Assembly: GCF_001988955.1 (NCBI RefSeq)
Contig: NZ_CP014263.1
Span: 4,434,001-4,498,000, forward strand
Origin: Spirosoma montaniterrae
GTDB taxonomy: Bacteria > Bacteroidota > Bacteroidia > Cytophagales > Spirosomataceae
Length of the DNA stretch: 64,000 nucleotides
Direction: 5' to 3'
The stretch's first letter is position 1. Each line of letters starts with the position of its first letter. The notes below the pieces were generated by a model. The model did no database searches. It was not told where the DNA came from and worked only from the letters and a program-made list of their open reading frames with translations. The position numbers and the translations under genes are program-made. Below are positions 53,554 through 62,183 of the stretch, one piece after another.

Positions 53554-54300
53554 ATGATTGAGATCAAAAATATAACCAAAACCTTCGGCGACCGGCAGGT
53601 GCTGGCTGGTATCGATGGCACATTTCGGCCCGGCGACACAAGCCTGATTATCGGCGGTAGTGGTACGGGTAAAAGTGTGTTGCTCAAGTGCATGATCGGG
53701 CTGATAAAACCCGACTCCGGCGAGGTGCTGTATGATGGGCGTAACTTTCTGACCAGCAACATCGACGAGCAGAAAGCCATCCGGCGCGAAATGGGCGTAC
53801 TATTTCAAGGCTCAGCACTGTTCGACTCGAAGACGGTGCTCGAAAACGTTCGGTTTCCGCTCGATATGCTGACCGAGAAACCCGAAGATGAAAAAGTAGC
53901 CCGCGCACACGAATGCCTTCAACGCGTTGGGCTGGAAGGTGCTGCCGACCGGATGCCGTCGGAAATTAGCGGTGGCATGAAAAAGCGCGTCGGCATTGCC
54001 CGCTCTATTGTGCTGAATCCCAAGTATTTATTCTGCGACGAACCTAACTCCGGCCTCGATCCGCTTACCTCGATTAAGATTGACCAGCTTATCAAGGAGA
54101 TCACCGACGAATACAAAATCACGACCATCGTGATTACGCACGATATGAACTCGATGATGGAGATTGGCGAAAAAATTATGTTTCTCTACCAGGGCAACAA
54201 GCTTTGGGAAGGCGACAGCGACACCATCACGCACTCGACCGTACCCGAACTGAATGAGTTCATCTATGCCAATAAGTTGCTGCGCGAAATTGAAAAGTGA
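53554..54300 (+). CDS. mlaF: MlaF-family lipid ABC transporter ATP-binding protein
   Basis: ATPase of the Mla lipid transporter, 248 aa. Walker A GGSGTGKSV, Q-loop LFQGSALFDSKTV (typical of MlaF), signature ISGGMKKRVGIARSI, Walker B LFCDEPNSGLDP and H-loop VITHDMNSMM. Stays with mlaE upstream. The 26 bp after its stop hold a half-arm of the ATCCG-type repeat before the convergent M1 peptidase gene. Confidence 0.94.
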   Translation: MIEIKNITKTFGDRQVLAGIDGTFRPGDTSLIIGGSGTGKSVLLKCMIGLIKPDSGEVLYDGRNFLTSNIDEQKAIRREMGVLFQGSALFDSKTVLENVRFPLDMLTEKPEDEKVARAHECLQRVGLEGAADRMPSEISGGMKKRVGIARSIVLNPKYLFCDEPNSGLDPLTSIKIDQLIKEITDEYKITTIVITHDMNSMMEIGEKIMFLYQGNKLWEGDSDTITHSTVPELNEFIYANKLLREIEK

Positions 54301-54326
54301 AATCCGCGTTCATCCGCGCAATCCGT

Positions 54327-56003
54327 TCAATCGGTATTCCCCTGCATGGCCCGCATCAGCACGGTGTTTTCCGGGTCGATCACAACGGAAGCGGGTTTCG
54401 TATTCAGTGGCACAGTAAACGTTTGGGTGGGCTGATCCATGACAAGCCGGGCCGTCCGCTGAATTTCGCGACCATTCGCGTCCCGAATGCTGAACGTAAG
54501 CGGCACTGTAAAATACGCCCCCGACCGCTGTGCCTGCCGCACGTCGACTGTTAACGCTCGTTTTTTGTCATCGTATTTAGTATTCCAGACCAATTCAGGG
54601 TAGCCCGGCTGCGTAAGCCATTGTCGGAAAAACCAGGCTAATTTCTTTCCCGAAACCTGCTCCATAACAGCTTGAAAATCGGCGGTTTGCGCGTTGGCAT
54701 TGCGATAGCGGGCGTAATATTCACGGATGCCACGCCAGAATGTATCGGTGCCGAGTTCGTGCCGAAGCATGTGTAGCACCCAGCCACCTTTCTGGTATGA
54801 ATTAGGATTCAACAGATCATTTAAATTGGTGGCCGTTGAGTCGATGATTGTACCTTTGGGCTTAAGGGCGGCAAATCGAAAAATCTGGCCTTTATTCTGG
54901 TTCAAGACCGCGTTGAGCGTATCACGTCCGTAGGCATGTTCGAGATACAGGGCCGAGAAATACGTTGCAAAACCCTCGCTCAGCCAAAACTGCGACCAAT
55001 CGGCTTCGGTAGCCGAATTGCCAAACCACTGATGTGCAATTTCGTGGGCCAGCAAAGCTTCCATGTCCGAATCCTTTCGACCGATGATGGCTTTCTCGTT
55101 ATAGAAGATACAACTGGCATTCTCCATCCCGCCAAACACTGTGGTTGACTGCACGTTAGCAAGTTTTTCGTAAGAATACGGCCCTACGCGGTCGATGAAA
55201 AATTGCAGGATGGCAGCCGCCGGGCGATAGTCAATAAATCCTTTCTGACTGTCATTGGGGTAGAGCCAGCTTTGCACCGGCACCCCGCTTACCGCGCCTA
55301 CTTCCTCAACTGCAAACCGGGCCGCGCCAATCACCATCACTTTGGTTGGAATGGGCGTATTTTCCTGCCAGCGCGTTCGTTTGCGGGGCGTTGGGCCGGG
55401 CAGCGGTTCTTCGGCCAAAAATTTACCGTTGGCAATAACGCGGTATGTCGCGGGCGCATTTACCGTAAAGGCGCAGGTGGCTTTGTCGGACGGATGATCG
55501 ACTACGGGCAGCCAATGACGGGCGTTGTTGGGCCAGTTATCGCCGAAAAATGTACGTTCGCCAAACTTATTCTGGCTGATAATCAGGCCCTGCGCGGGTG
55601 TTCCGTCGTAGCGAATTACAATGTCGGTAGATTGACCCGGTGCGGCAGGAAGATTAACGAATACCCGGTCGTTGCGATGACTGAACGGCAGCGGTTTACC
55701 ATCGGCGGTCGTTACGCCCCGAACGCGCATTCCGGTAGCATTCGTTTGAGCGGTGTCGGCTTTTATCAAATCGAACCAAACGCTTTGGCGGTCGTCGGCG
55801 CGGGTAAACCGAATAGCGGCTTCTCCCTGAATTTGATTGGTTGAGTCGCTGATTGTCAGCGAGAAACTATAATTCAGTACATCAACGCCGGGCTGTGTGT
55901 AGCGGGCTGCGTAACCAAGCGGTGGCTGCGCCTGAACACTATTGCAGAACAGTATTAAACTTAAAAAAACGTTGAGCCAGTGTGTGTTTTTTCTTTTCTT
56001 CAT
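54327..56003 (-). CDS. Exported M1-family zinc metallopeptidase
   Basis: Aminopeptidase-like enzyme, 558 aa, with a signal peptide (NVFLSLILFCNSVQA). An N-terminal beta-saddle domain precedes the catalytic part: GGMEN (291-295), which binds the substrate N-terminus, HEIAH (320-324) with zinc ligands, and the third ligand Glu in WLSEGFATYF. After the catalytic domain there is only a short C-terminal region, not the long helical domain of PepN, as in the compact M1 proteins of Bacteroidota. Convergent with mlaF; 10 bp downstream of the epimerase gene. Confidence 0.93.
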   Translation of the reverse strand: MKKRKNTHWLNVFLSLILFCNSVQAQPPLGYAARYTQPGVDVLNYSFSLTISDSTNQIQGEAAIRFTRADDRQSVWFDLIKADTAQTNATGMRVRGVTTADGKPLPFSHRNDRVFVNLPAAPGQSTDIVIRYDGTPAQGLIISQNKFGERTFFGDNWPNNARHWLPVVDHPSDKATCAFTVNAPATYRVIANGKFLAEEPLPGPTPRKRTRWQENTPIPTKVMVIGAARFAVEEVGAVSGVPVQSWLYPNDSQKGFIDYRPAAAILQFFIDRVGPYSYEKLANVQSTTVFGGMENASCIFYNEKAIIGRKDSDMEALLAHEIAHQWFGNSATEADWSQFWLSEGFATYFSALYLEHAYGRDTLNAVLNQNKGQIFRFAALKPKGTIIDSTATNLNDLLNPNSYQKGGWVLHMLRHELGTDTFWRGIREYYARYRNANAQTADFQAVMEQVSGKKLAWFFRQWLTQPGYPELVWNTKYDDKKRALTVDVRQAQRSGAYFTVPLTFSIRDANGREIQRTARLVMDQPTQTFTVPLNTKPASVVIDPENTVLMRAMQGNTD

Positions 56004-56013
56004 GCTGTTTTCT

Positions 56014-56421
56014 TCACTCGTTTATTTCCTGACACAGCTCTATCAGTACGCCGTTGGTGCCTTTCGGATGCAGGAAACACACCAATTTATTATCGGCCCC
56101 GCGCTTAGGTATCTCGTTCAGTAACGTAAATCCTTCATCTTTTAGCCGCGCCATCTCCGTCACGATATTATCGACCTCAAACGCCAGATGGTGAATGCCT
56201 TCGCCTTTTTTCTCGATGAATTTAGCAATCGGACTATCGGGGCTTGTGGCTTCGAGCAGTTCTATTTTTGTCTGATTCACCCGAAAAAATGACGTTGAAA
56301 CGCCCTCCGATTCAACCTTCTCTGTTTTGTAGGGCAAAGCGTTCAGCAGCTTACCGAACAGTTCGTTCGACGCGGCTATGTCTCGAACGGCAATACCAAT
56401 GTGTTCAACGTTAGTGAGCAT
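56014..56421 (-). CDS. mce: Methylmalonyl-CoA epimerase
   Basis: A 135-aa VOC-fold enzyme that interconverts (R)- and (S)-methylmalonyl-CoA in propionate metabolism. Metal ligands: His in NVEHIGIAVRD, His in EGIHHLAFEVD, Glu in VLIELCQE; KGEGIHHLA and PHPKGTNGVL-type wording (FLHPKGTNG) are characteristic. Transcribed with the M1 peptidase gene downstream by position only; the functions are unrelated. Confidence 0.93.
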   Translation of the reverse strand: MLTNVEHIGIAVRDIAASNELFGKLLNALPYKTEKVESEGVSTSFFRVNQTKIELLEATSPDSPIAKFIEKKGEGIHHLAFEVDNIVTEMARLKDEGFTLLNEIPKRGADNKLVCFLHPKGTNGVLIELCQEINE

Positions 56422-56499
56422 GGAGTACAGAACTTTTCTGTTTTGCCGAAAGTTAGTAGGTTAGCATGGAAATGCGTCAACATTGACTTTCTTACAACT

Positions 56500-56826
56500 A
56501 TGGTTACGGTATCGGAAATCGCCAAAAATAAAATCAACGAACTGCGGCAGAAAGATGGCCTGAACGACAATTACGCCATTCGCGTAGGCGTGCAGGGCGG
56601 TGGTTGTTCGGGGTTGATGTACGATTTGCAGTTTGATGCCCAGCAACAACCCACCGACCATGTCGTTGAAGACAAAGGCGTTAAAATTCTGGTCGACCGC
56701 AAAAGTCTGCTTTATCTGGCCGGTACGGAACTTGATTTCTCCGATGGTCTGAATGGTAAAGGCTTCCAGTTCAAAAATCCCAATGCCAGCCGTACCTGCG
56801 GCTGCGGTGAAAGTTTTGCCGTTTAG
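56500..56826 (+). CDS. A-type iron-sulfur carrier protein (IscA/ErpA/SufA family)
   Basis: A 108-aa Fe-S cluster carrier. The three conserved cysteines are present: GGGCSGLMYDL and the C-terminal RTCGCGESF. Start at the ATG at 56500 (MVTVSEIAKNKINELR), not the earlier frame start at 56401, which lies in the divergent epimerase start region. Ends within a few bases of a repeat/terminator region. Confidence 0.94.
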   Translation: MVTVSEIAKNKINELRQKDGLNDNYAIRVGVQGGGCSGLMYDLQFDAQQQPTDHVVEDKGVKILVDRKSLLYLAGTELDFSDGLNGKGFQFKNPNASRTCGCGESFAV

Positions 56827-57025
56827 TCTGAACCAGGACGCTGGCCCGGCAGGATTAGCCGGGATTTTCCAGATTAAAACAAGATTTAAGGCCGCAATTG
56901 CGGCCTTTTTTGTCTTTGAGCCGGTATTTTCCAGATTAAGCAGGATTTTTGCAGCGTCAGCATCAATCTTGTTTAATCCTAAAATCATGGCTAATCCTGG
57001 TTCAGACGATTCAGACGGTTCAGAC
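56825..57025. repeat. AATCCTGGTTC-family inverted repeat overlapping the thioesterase start
   Basis: Left half has CTGAACCAGG... and GGGATTTTCCAGATTAAAACAAGATTTA; right half has ATTTTCCAGATTAAG, CAATCTTGTTTAATCCT and GGCTAATCCTGGTTCAG. The two halves form an imperfect long stem with a GC-rich terminator hairpin in the middle. The right arm contains the ATG of the thioesterase (56987) and encodes its first ~12 residues (ANPGSDDSDGSD). Same family as 57558-57667 and 62976-63115. Confidence 0.75.
56888..56913 (+). terminator. Terminator of the IscA-type gene
   Basis: Perfect 20-bp palindrome AAGGCCGCAATTGCGGCCTT (56888-56907) followed by TTTTTG, 61 bp after the stop codon, in the centre of the larger repeat. 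Confidence 0.85.
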
Positions 57026-57571
57026 CCCAAACCTGTCAGCTATTCGCGTACTACGCTCACCGAACTGATGATTCCGTCGTATGCCAATTTTGGCGGGCGC
57101 GTACACGGCGGTATTCTGCTTTCGCTCATGGACAAGGTTGCCTACGCCTGCGCGGCCAAGCACGCGGGTACGTATTGCGTCACGGTGTCGGTCGATGGCG
57201 TCAACTTTCGGCAACCGGTTGAGGTGGGCGAATTGGTGTCGCTGATGGCATCGGTCAATTATGTGGGCCGAACGTCGCTTGTAGTAGGCATTAAGGTGAT
57301 TGCCGAAAACGTAAAAACGGGCGTGGTGAAGCACACCAACACCAGTTATTTTACGATGGTTGCCAAAGACGATAACGAAAACCCGACCGAAGTGCCGCCC
57401 CTCCTGCTCGAAACTCCTGAAGATGCCCGACGTTTTCTCGAAACCATGAAACGCAGAGAACTGCGTGCCAGCTACGCCGAACATTTCGACAATGCCAAAA
57501 CGCGGATGCTCCTAAGCGAAAACCTAAGCCTGCTGGCAGGCGAGCGGTGTGTTGTTCTGAACCAGGATTAG
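56987..57571 (+). CDS. Acyl-CoA thioesterase (hotdog fold) with repeat-derived N-terminus
   Basis: A 194-aa thioesterase of the YciA/BFIT/ACOT type that hydrolyses acyl-CoA. Catalytic region: MIPSYANFGGRVHGGILLSL with the HGG turn, then VSVDGVNFRQPVEVGELVSL and GRTSLVVGIKVIAENVKTG. Start: ATG 56987 gives MANPGSDDSDGSDPKPVSYS, where the first dozen residues come from the intergenic repeat; the hotdog domain starts about residue 20, and the first inner Met is MIPSYA at about residue 27, probably too late. The C-terminal VLNQD and stop also lie in the next repeat (57558). So both ends of the gene are made of repeat DNA. Confidence 0.88.
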   Translation: MANPGSDDSDGSDPKPVSYSRTTLTELMIPSYANFGGRVHGGILLSLMDKVAYACAAKHAGTYCVTVSVDGVNFRQPVEVGELVSLMASVNYVGRTSLVVGIKVIAENVKTGVVKHTNTSYFTMVAKDDNENPTEVPPLLLETPEDARRFLETMKRRELRASYAEHFDNAKTRMLLSENLSLLAGERCVVLNQD

Positions 57572-57667
57572 CCAGGATTTCCAAGATTAAAACAAGATTC
57601 TACGCTGCGCTTAGCCGGTATTATCAATCTTGCAGTAATCTTGGAAATCCTGGTTAATCCTGGTTCA
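57558..57667. repeat. AATCCTGGTTC-family inverted repeat between convergent genes
   Basis: Arms 57558-57589 and 57636-57667 are reverse complements at 31 of 32 positions (TGAACCAGGATTA..., ...TAATCCTGGTTCA) around a 46-bp loop. The left arm holds the thioesterase stop (57569-57571), the right arm the stop of the MetE-like gene (57665-57667). Confidence 0.88.
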
Positions 57668-58693
57668 AAGTTCTTCCCGCACCTTCTTTGCGCCTGCTAC
57701 CATGTTTGCCAATTTTTGTTTGGCGGCCCAGCGGGCGGTTTGGCTCAAACCACAGTCGGGAGCCACGGCCAATTTTTCGGCGGGTACGTAGGGCAGGCAT
57801 TTACGGATACGCTCGGCCACGTCGTCGGGGGTTTCAATGTAGTAGCTTTTTACGTCGATAACGCCCACCGCCACATCGAACTTCTCGGCGAAGCGTTCGA
57901 GCAGGTTTACTTCCGAAAAATTCAGAATCGTCATTTCTGAATGCAATTCATCGACGGTCATGTCTAAGAAATCGGGGAGCATGGGCGCAATAGTCTTTTT
58001 CCCTACCGACCGGCCTTTGTAATTACCAAAACACAGATGCATCGACAGCCGGGTTTTGCCCACGCCGGGAGCCACCGTCCGGTTAAAAATATCGACAAAT
58101 CGCTTCGTGTCTTCGCGGTAGGCGTAACAACTCATCGATGGTTCATCGACACAGATTTCAGGCACGCCCAACGCTACCAGGTCCTCAATTTCTTTCCGAA
58201 CCAGCGGCAACAGAGCTTCGGTTACTTCCCAGCGATCTTTATAGAATGCGCCGGGCAACAGCCGACCACTGAGCGTGTAGGGGCCGGGAATCGACACTTT
58301 CAGGCCCTGCCCGGCGGGGGCCAGTCGTTTCAGGCGTTGGTATTCGTCTACTACGCCTAACCCGCGCGGGGCTGTCAGCGGTTCAACAATCGTATGCTTC
58401 CCGCGCTGATCGTGGGCAGGGGGGCCGTATTTCCGCAGTTCGGCGTCGTTGTTTTGAATACCATTGATATAGCCATAGAACGACAAATTGAAATCGAAGC
58501 GGGTTTGTTCGCCATCGGTAATTACGTCTAAGCCAGCGGCAACCTGGTCATGGATCGACGCTACAACGGCGTCTTCGATCATTTCATTGATGTCGGCGGG
58601 GCCAAACTGATAAAGGTTTTGGCTGGAAAATTCGAGCCAGCCCGGAAACGGCATTGAGCCGACAACGGTGGTTTTGATAGGAACAGGTTGCAT
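57665..58693 (-). CDS. Cobalamin-independent methionine synthase-like protein (MetE catalytic-domain family)
   Basis: A 342-aa zinc methyltransferase-like protein corresponding to the C-terminal catalytic half of MetE. Substrate/zinc region: VVGSMPFPGW at the start, ITDGEQTRFDFNLSF, ICVDEPSMSCYA, the zinc pair His-x-Cys in RLSMHLCFGNYKG, and the last zinc Cys in VAPDCGLSQTARW. It lacks the N-terminal half of MetE, like the archaeal and MetE-related short proteins that may use another methyl donor. Start at the ATG at 58693; follows the NTF2-like gene by 7 bp. Confidence 0.85.
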   Translation of the reverse strand: MQPVPIKTTVVGSMPFPGWLEFSSQNLYQFGPADINEMIEDAVVASIHDQVAAGLDVITDGEQTRFDFNLSFYGYINGIQNNDAELRKYGPPAHDQRGKHTIVEPLTAPRGLGVVDEYQRLKRLAPAGQGLKVSIPGPYTLSGRLLPGAFYKDRWEVTEALLPLVRKEIEDLVALGVPEICVDEPSMSCYAYREDTKRFVDIFNRTVAPGVGKTRLSMHLCFGNYKGRSVGKKTIAPMLPDFLDMTVDELHSEMTILNFSEVNLLERFAEKFDVAVGVIDVKSYYIETPDDVAERIRKCLPYVPAEKLAVAPDCGLSQTARWAAKQKLANMVAGAKKVREEL

Positions 58694-58700
58694 AGTTCTT

Positions 58701-59069
58701 TTAACTATAATCACTGATGCGGGCAATTTTACCGTCGGAGAACGCAAAAATTGTTACGCCCCGCAACGAAATGACGTCGCCTGCTTTTTTACCGTTCGGC
58801 AAATCAATGGCTAAAATAGCGTTGTAATCAATTTCAGCGGCTGCCGTGCGCTCGCCCAATGTCAGCGAACGAATGGTTTGCTGGCGCATCGTAAACACGC
58901 CCAGCGACTGCCGGGCCAGAGCCTCGAACTCGGCTTTTCCGCTGGTAGCCGTGATACCGCTGGTGTTCGATACGTTCTCAAAAACGATAACGTCGTGCAG
59001 CAGAGCCAGCATCCCCGGCACGTCCATCCGGTTGTAGGCGGCAATGTACTGGTCAATTTGGTCTTTCAT
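58701..59069 (-). CDS. NTF2-like / SnoaL-like protein
   Basis: A 122-aa cone-shaped alpha+beta fold protein (MKDQIDQYIAAYNRMDVPGM, LLHDVIVFENVSN, then GVTIFAFSDGKIARISDYS). The DQYIAAYNRMDVPGML helix, the mid-protein strand and the terminal SDGKIARISDY are typical for SnoaL-like polyketide-cyclase or ketosteroid-isomerase relatives. Ligand unknown. Start at the ATG at 59069. Operon with the MetE-like gene 7 bp downstream. Confidence 0.85.
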   Translation of the reverse strand: MKDQIDQYIAAYNRMDVPGMLALLHDVIVFENVSNTSGITATSGKAEFEALARQSLGVFTMRQQTIRSLTLGERTAAAEIDYNAILAIDLPNGKKAGDVISLRGVTIFAFSDGKIARISDYS

Positions 59070-59120
59070 GACAGGCAACAGTACTGCGCCACACCTCGCT
59101 GATGTGGCGCAGGGTAAATA

Positions 59121-60083
59121 TCAAAACGGTTTTTTACCAATCAGTTTTTTAACAACCTCCTTCAGCAGAACAGGTAGCGTGAAATGATGGCTAACGGCAT
59201 ACCGAAACTTGCCGGTATTAATGGTTTCAATGGGTTTGCCGTTTTCGCTGTGTTGCACTACTTTTCCCGTGGCGATGTTGATAACGTGCCGCAGGTTGAG
59301 GTTGCTGGCAAACATATCCGAAAAGCGGGGCGAGTAGTACATGCATCCCTCAAAATAATAATGCGTCACCTGCGACCAGCGCGTTACATTACCGCCTTTT
59401 ATGGGCATACCGCCGTGAACCAAGTTCGATGACCAGATCAGCACATCGCCCTTCTTCATGTGTACCTCCTTCCGCTCGTATCCCTGCGATTCCATGAACT
59501 CTTCCATAAAATCTTCGTAATGATGATACTCGGCGTAGTTCTCCTCGGCTTCGATGCCGATGTTGAAGTAGTTGAACTCTTCCTGCCGGTGCGAACGCGG
59601 ATAGTAGAACAGCGGGCCGTTGTCGACATGGGTGTCTTCGAGCGCAACCCATACACCACACATAAATCGGGCGGGCGTACTGCTAAAGTGGATGGTGTCA
59701 GAATGGGCGCGCTGCTGGGTGCCGAACTTGAAGTTCAGCGTCTGAAACGGGATGGGTTCGCGGTCGTAGAGCATCCGTAGCACATCGAAAATAGCGGGCT
59801 GACTGGCTATTTCGCGGACAGTAGCGTATTTCTTCCAGATATCCTGATGTCGGTTAGGCTCTTCACCCACGCGGGCAGGGAATTCTGGTTCGAGGTCGCG
59901 AACGGCGCGGTTGATCAGGTCATGGCTAACCTGCTGTCGGAGCAACAAAAATCCTTCGTGGTGGTAATGAACCGCCTGCTCGTGCTGCTCAGGCGTAAGC
60001 TGTTTTTCAGCCAGCAGGTCGGCAAAAAAAGGCGATTCGACCCAGGGCAGATTCATGCGCTGGGCCACGGCAACGTTTTTCAT
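59121..60083 (-). CDS. Phytanoyl-CoA dioxygenase family protein
   Basis: Fe(II)/2-oxoglutarate-dependent oxygenase, 320 aa. Iron ligands: H-x-D in RAHSDTIHFSSTP and distal His in SNLVHGGMPIKGGN; the 2-oxoglutarate Arg is probably in NVTRWSQVTHYY. Typical N-terminal helix HYHHEGFLLLRQQVSHDLIN. In bacteria these hydroxylate varied small molecules or lipids; substrate cannot be named. It is 35 bp downstream of the Gfo/Idh/MocA gene. Confidence 0.9.
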   Translation of the reverse strand: MKNVAVAQRMNLPWVESPFFADLLAEKQLTPEQHEQAVHYHHEGFLLLRQQVSHDLINRAVRDLEPEFPARVGEEPNRHQDIWKKYATVREIASQPAIFDVLRMLYDREPIPFQTLNFKFGTQQRAHSDTIHFSSTPARFMCGVWVALEDTHVDNGPLFYYPRSHRQEEFNYFNIGIEAEENYAEYHHYEDFMEEFMESQGYERKEVHMKKGDVLIWSSNLVHGGMPIKGGNVTRWSQVTHYYFEGCMYYSPRFSDMFASNLNLRHVINIATGKVVQHSENGKPIETINTGKFRYAVSHHFTLPVLLKEVVKKLIGKKPF

Positions 60084-60118
60084 TGGGTATGGGTTTAGAG
60101 AGATGTTTCATCTGTTTA

Positions 60119-61546
60119 TCAAGTAGTTGCTTTTGCTAATTTCATGCCAATTGGATCCCAGTGGATAACTTTCCGCTGATCGGCACTTAAGTTAGCCGCC
60201 AGTGAGGGCGCGGCTGCACGCAAACCAAATTCAGCATCTTCGCGTACCAGCGAAGGCTTATTCTCGCGAATGGCATTAAAAAACACAATCATGTGATCGA
60301 ACCGGTCGTCGTAGCCTTCGGGAGCTGCATAGGTTTCGACCGGCTCATTCTTTACATCCCGCGTGAACTGGTCAGACGGGTATTTCTGGCCGTATTGCTG
60401 AACAAACTGCTCCTGCATGGCTTTCGGGTAAGTGAACAGCGCGTCGTAGCCAGTGCTGTACATAGGAGCGTTGGGCCGCTTGAGCCGGTTCATCGTAAAC
60501 TCGTTCCAGCCAATGTCGATTACCCCCTCTGTGCCAACCAATCGGGTATGGATACTCCCCCCCGATCCAGCAGCTAAATTGACGCGGGTTGTAAACTGAA
60601 ACGACTCGTGTTTATCGGTTTTCGGGTAATCCATGATGGCCGTAACAAGATCGTAGGCATCGCGGCCATCTTTCCAGAAATTCAGGTCGCCGAGGGCAAA
60701 AATGCGGGTCGGTCCTTTCGACTCGGTAATGGTATGTACGCCCGTAATGAGATGAACGAATAAATCGCCGGCTACGCCCGTGCCGTAGTCTTTGTAGTTG
60801 CGCCACCGAAAAAATCGCTCGGGCTGAAACGGTCGTTTGGGCGCATCGCCGAGGTAGCGGTCCCAGTCAACGTCTTTGGGGTCGAGGTTAGGCGGCATGG
60901 TATACTGCCACGCGCCCAGCGCATCGGTGCGGTCGAGAAACGTTTCAACCGACGTCAGTTCGCCAATGGCACCAGCTTCGTAGCGTTTTTTGGCTTCCAG
61001 CACCGCCGATGCACTTGCCCGCTGACTACCAACCTGAAACACTTTACCCGATTTTTTATGCGCTGCAATCACAGCCGCTCCCTCTGCAATGTGGTGTACC
61101 ATTGGCTTCTCGCAGTACACGTGTTTCCCCGCGTTGAGTGCATCGATGCTGATGCGGTCGTGCCAATGGTCGGGAACGCAGATCAGCACGGCGTCGACGT
61201 CGGAGCGGGCCAGAATTTCGCGGTAGTCGCGGGTGGTAAACAAATCGTTGCCCCAAACTTCTTTGGCCCGTTCGAGCCGGGGGGCATATAGGTCGGCAAC
61301 GGCAACAACTTTAGTACCGGGTACACGCAGGGCGCAGTTGAGATCGAAATGACCAATAATGCCTGCACCAATCAGTGCCAGATTTACGTTGTCGGCGGCT
61401 GAACGCGGCTGAACAATCTCAATGAGGTTTTTGGGTGCGTATTGAGGATTAGACCTACCCGTTGCAGCATTGACGAACGGCGTGCCAGCGGCCAGCATCG
61501 CCGATGTACCGCCAAGTTGACGAAGAAATTTTCTGCGCGAATTCAT
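60119..61546 (-). CDS. Tat-exported Gfo/Idh/MocA family oxidoreductase
   Basis: A 475-aa NAD(P)-dependent oxidoreductase with a twin-arginine signal (SRRKFLRQLGG, residues 3-13). Rossmann site ALIGAGIIGHFDLN, EKP motif in VYCEKPMVHH, and later FRWRNYKDYGTGVAGDLFVH, the conserved pattern of the large periplasmic members common in Planctomycetes and Cytophagales. Longer than the 390-aa paralogue at 10362-11534. Substrate unknown; it may work on sugars or inositols. Transcribed together with the PhyH gene downstream. Confidence 0.9.
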   Translation of the reverse strand: MNSRRKFLRQLGGTSAMLAAGTPFVNAATGRSNPQYAPKNLIEIVQPRSAADNVNLALIGAGIIGHFDLNCALRVPGTKVVAVADLYAPRLERAKEVWGNDLFTTRDYREILARSDVDAVLICVPDHWHDRISIDALNAGKHVYCEKPMVHHIAEGAAVIAAHKKSGKVFQVGSQRASASAVLEAKKRYEAGAIGELTSVETFLDRTDALGAWQYTMPPNLDPKDVDWDRYLGDAPKRPFQPERFFRWRNYKDYGTGVAGDLFVHLITGVHTITESKGPTRIFALGDLNFWKDGRDAYDLVTAIMDYPKTDKHESFQFTTRVNLAAGSGGSIHTRLVGTEGVIDIGWNEFTMNRLKRPNAPMYSTGYDALFTYPKAMQEQFVQQYGQKYPSDQFTRDVKNEPVETYAAPEGYDDRFDHMIVFFNAIRENKPSLVREDAEFGLRAAAPSLAANLSADQRKVIHWDPIGMKLAKATT

Positions 61547-61676
61547 TTTAAAAATTCTTTATGCCTACCATTATTTGTACCAAATAACGGAAAATACTTA
61601 AACTTCTCAATTTTATTAATTTCTCGCACCGATAAATACTTAAGGATATGGTCTATTATCTGAACTACCTAACTAC

Positions 61677-62183
61677 CTATTCAACTATGTACTCCCACCA
61701 CAGCATCTCCTCTATCCGGGCAAACAGCCGAAAACCGTTTTTCTCAAGTACGCGCTGCGAACCAATATTTTCGGCGTTGGTGTCGGCTATTACGCGCCTG
61801 ACGCCCGGTTGCTGACCGGCCCAATTGAGCAAGCCACCTACCATCTCAGTCATATAACCCTGCCGCCGAAATGCGGGATAGGTGCCGTATCCAATTTCTA
61901 CAGTGCCGGTTTCGTCGGGTTCGCCTTTGAATTTGGCGTCGGCCACAATCTGCCGTTTTTCGTTGTCGATTGCAATCCAGATGGTCTGATAAAACGGATC
62001 GAGGGCCGAGTCCTCCAGGCGGGGTATAACAAAATGCGTAATGATACTTAATAGTGGTTCGGCCACTTCCCGATGGCCCTTCAACAAACCCAGCGTCTGT
62101 TCCAGTCGATCATTATCGACAATGTGTAGCCGTAACTGTTCGAGCGACAGGGGCTGTACTCTCAGACGGGGCGTAGTAATCAT
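61677..62183 (-). CDS. GNAT-family N-acetyltransferase
   Basis: A 168-aa acyl-CoA-dependent acetyltransferase: acetyl-CoA loop YPAFRRQGYMTEMVGGLLNW (motif A, R-x-x-G-Y), then VRRVIADTNAENIGSQRVL and KNGFRLFARI (motif B). Resembles the RimJ/RimL type by length and order (ITTPRLRVQPLSLEQL at the start). It overlaps the SIS-domain gene's end by 4 bp, so co-transcribed. Acceptor unknown. Confidence 0.88.
   Translation of the reverse strand: MITTPRLRVQPLSLEQLRLHIVDNDRLEQTLGLLKGHREVAEPLLSIITHFVIPRLEDSALDPFYQTIWIAIDNEKRQIVADAKFKGEPDETGTVEIGYGTYPAFRRQGYMTEMVGGLLNWAGQQPGVRRVIADTNAENIGSQRVLEKNGFRLFARIEEMLWWEYIVE

Noticed and set aside
57641..57940. Plus-strand 99-codon frame opposite the MetE-like gene
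   Set aside because: Begins inside the inverted repeat arm and lies antisense to a clear gene; its MEILVNPGS start is just repeat translation.
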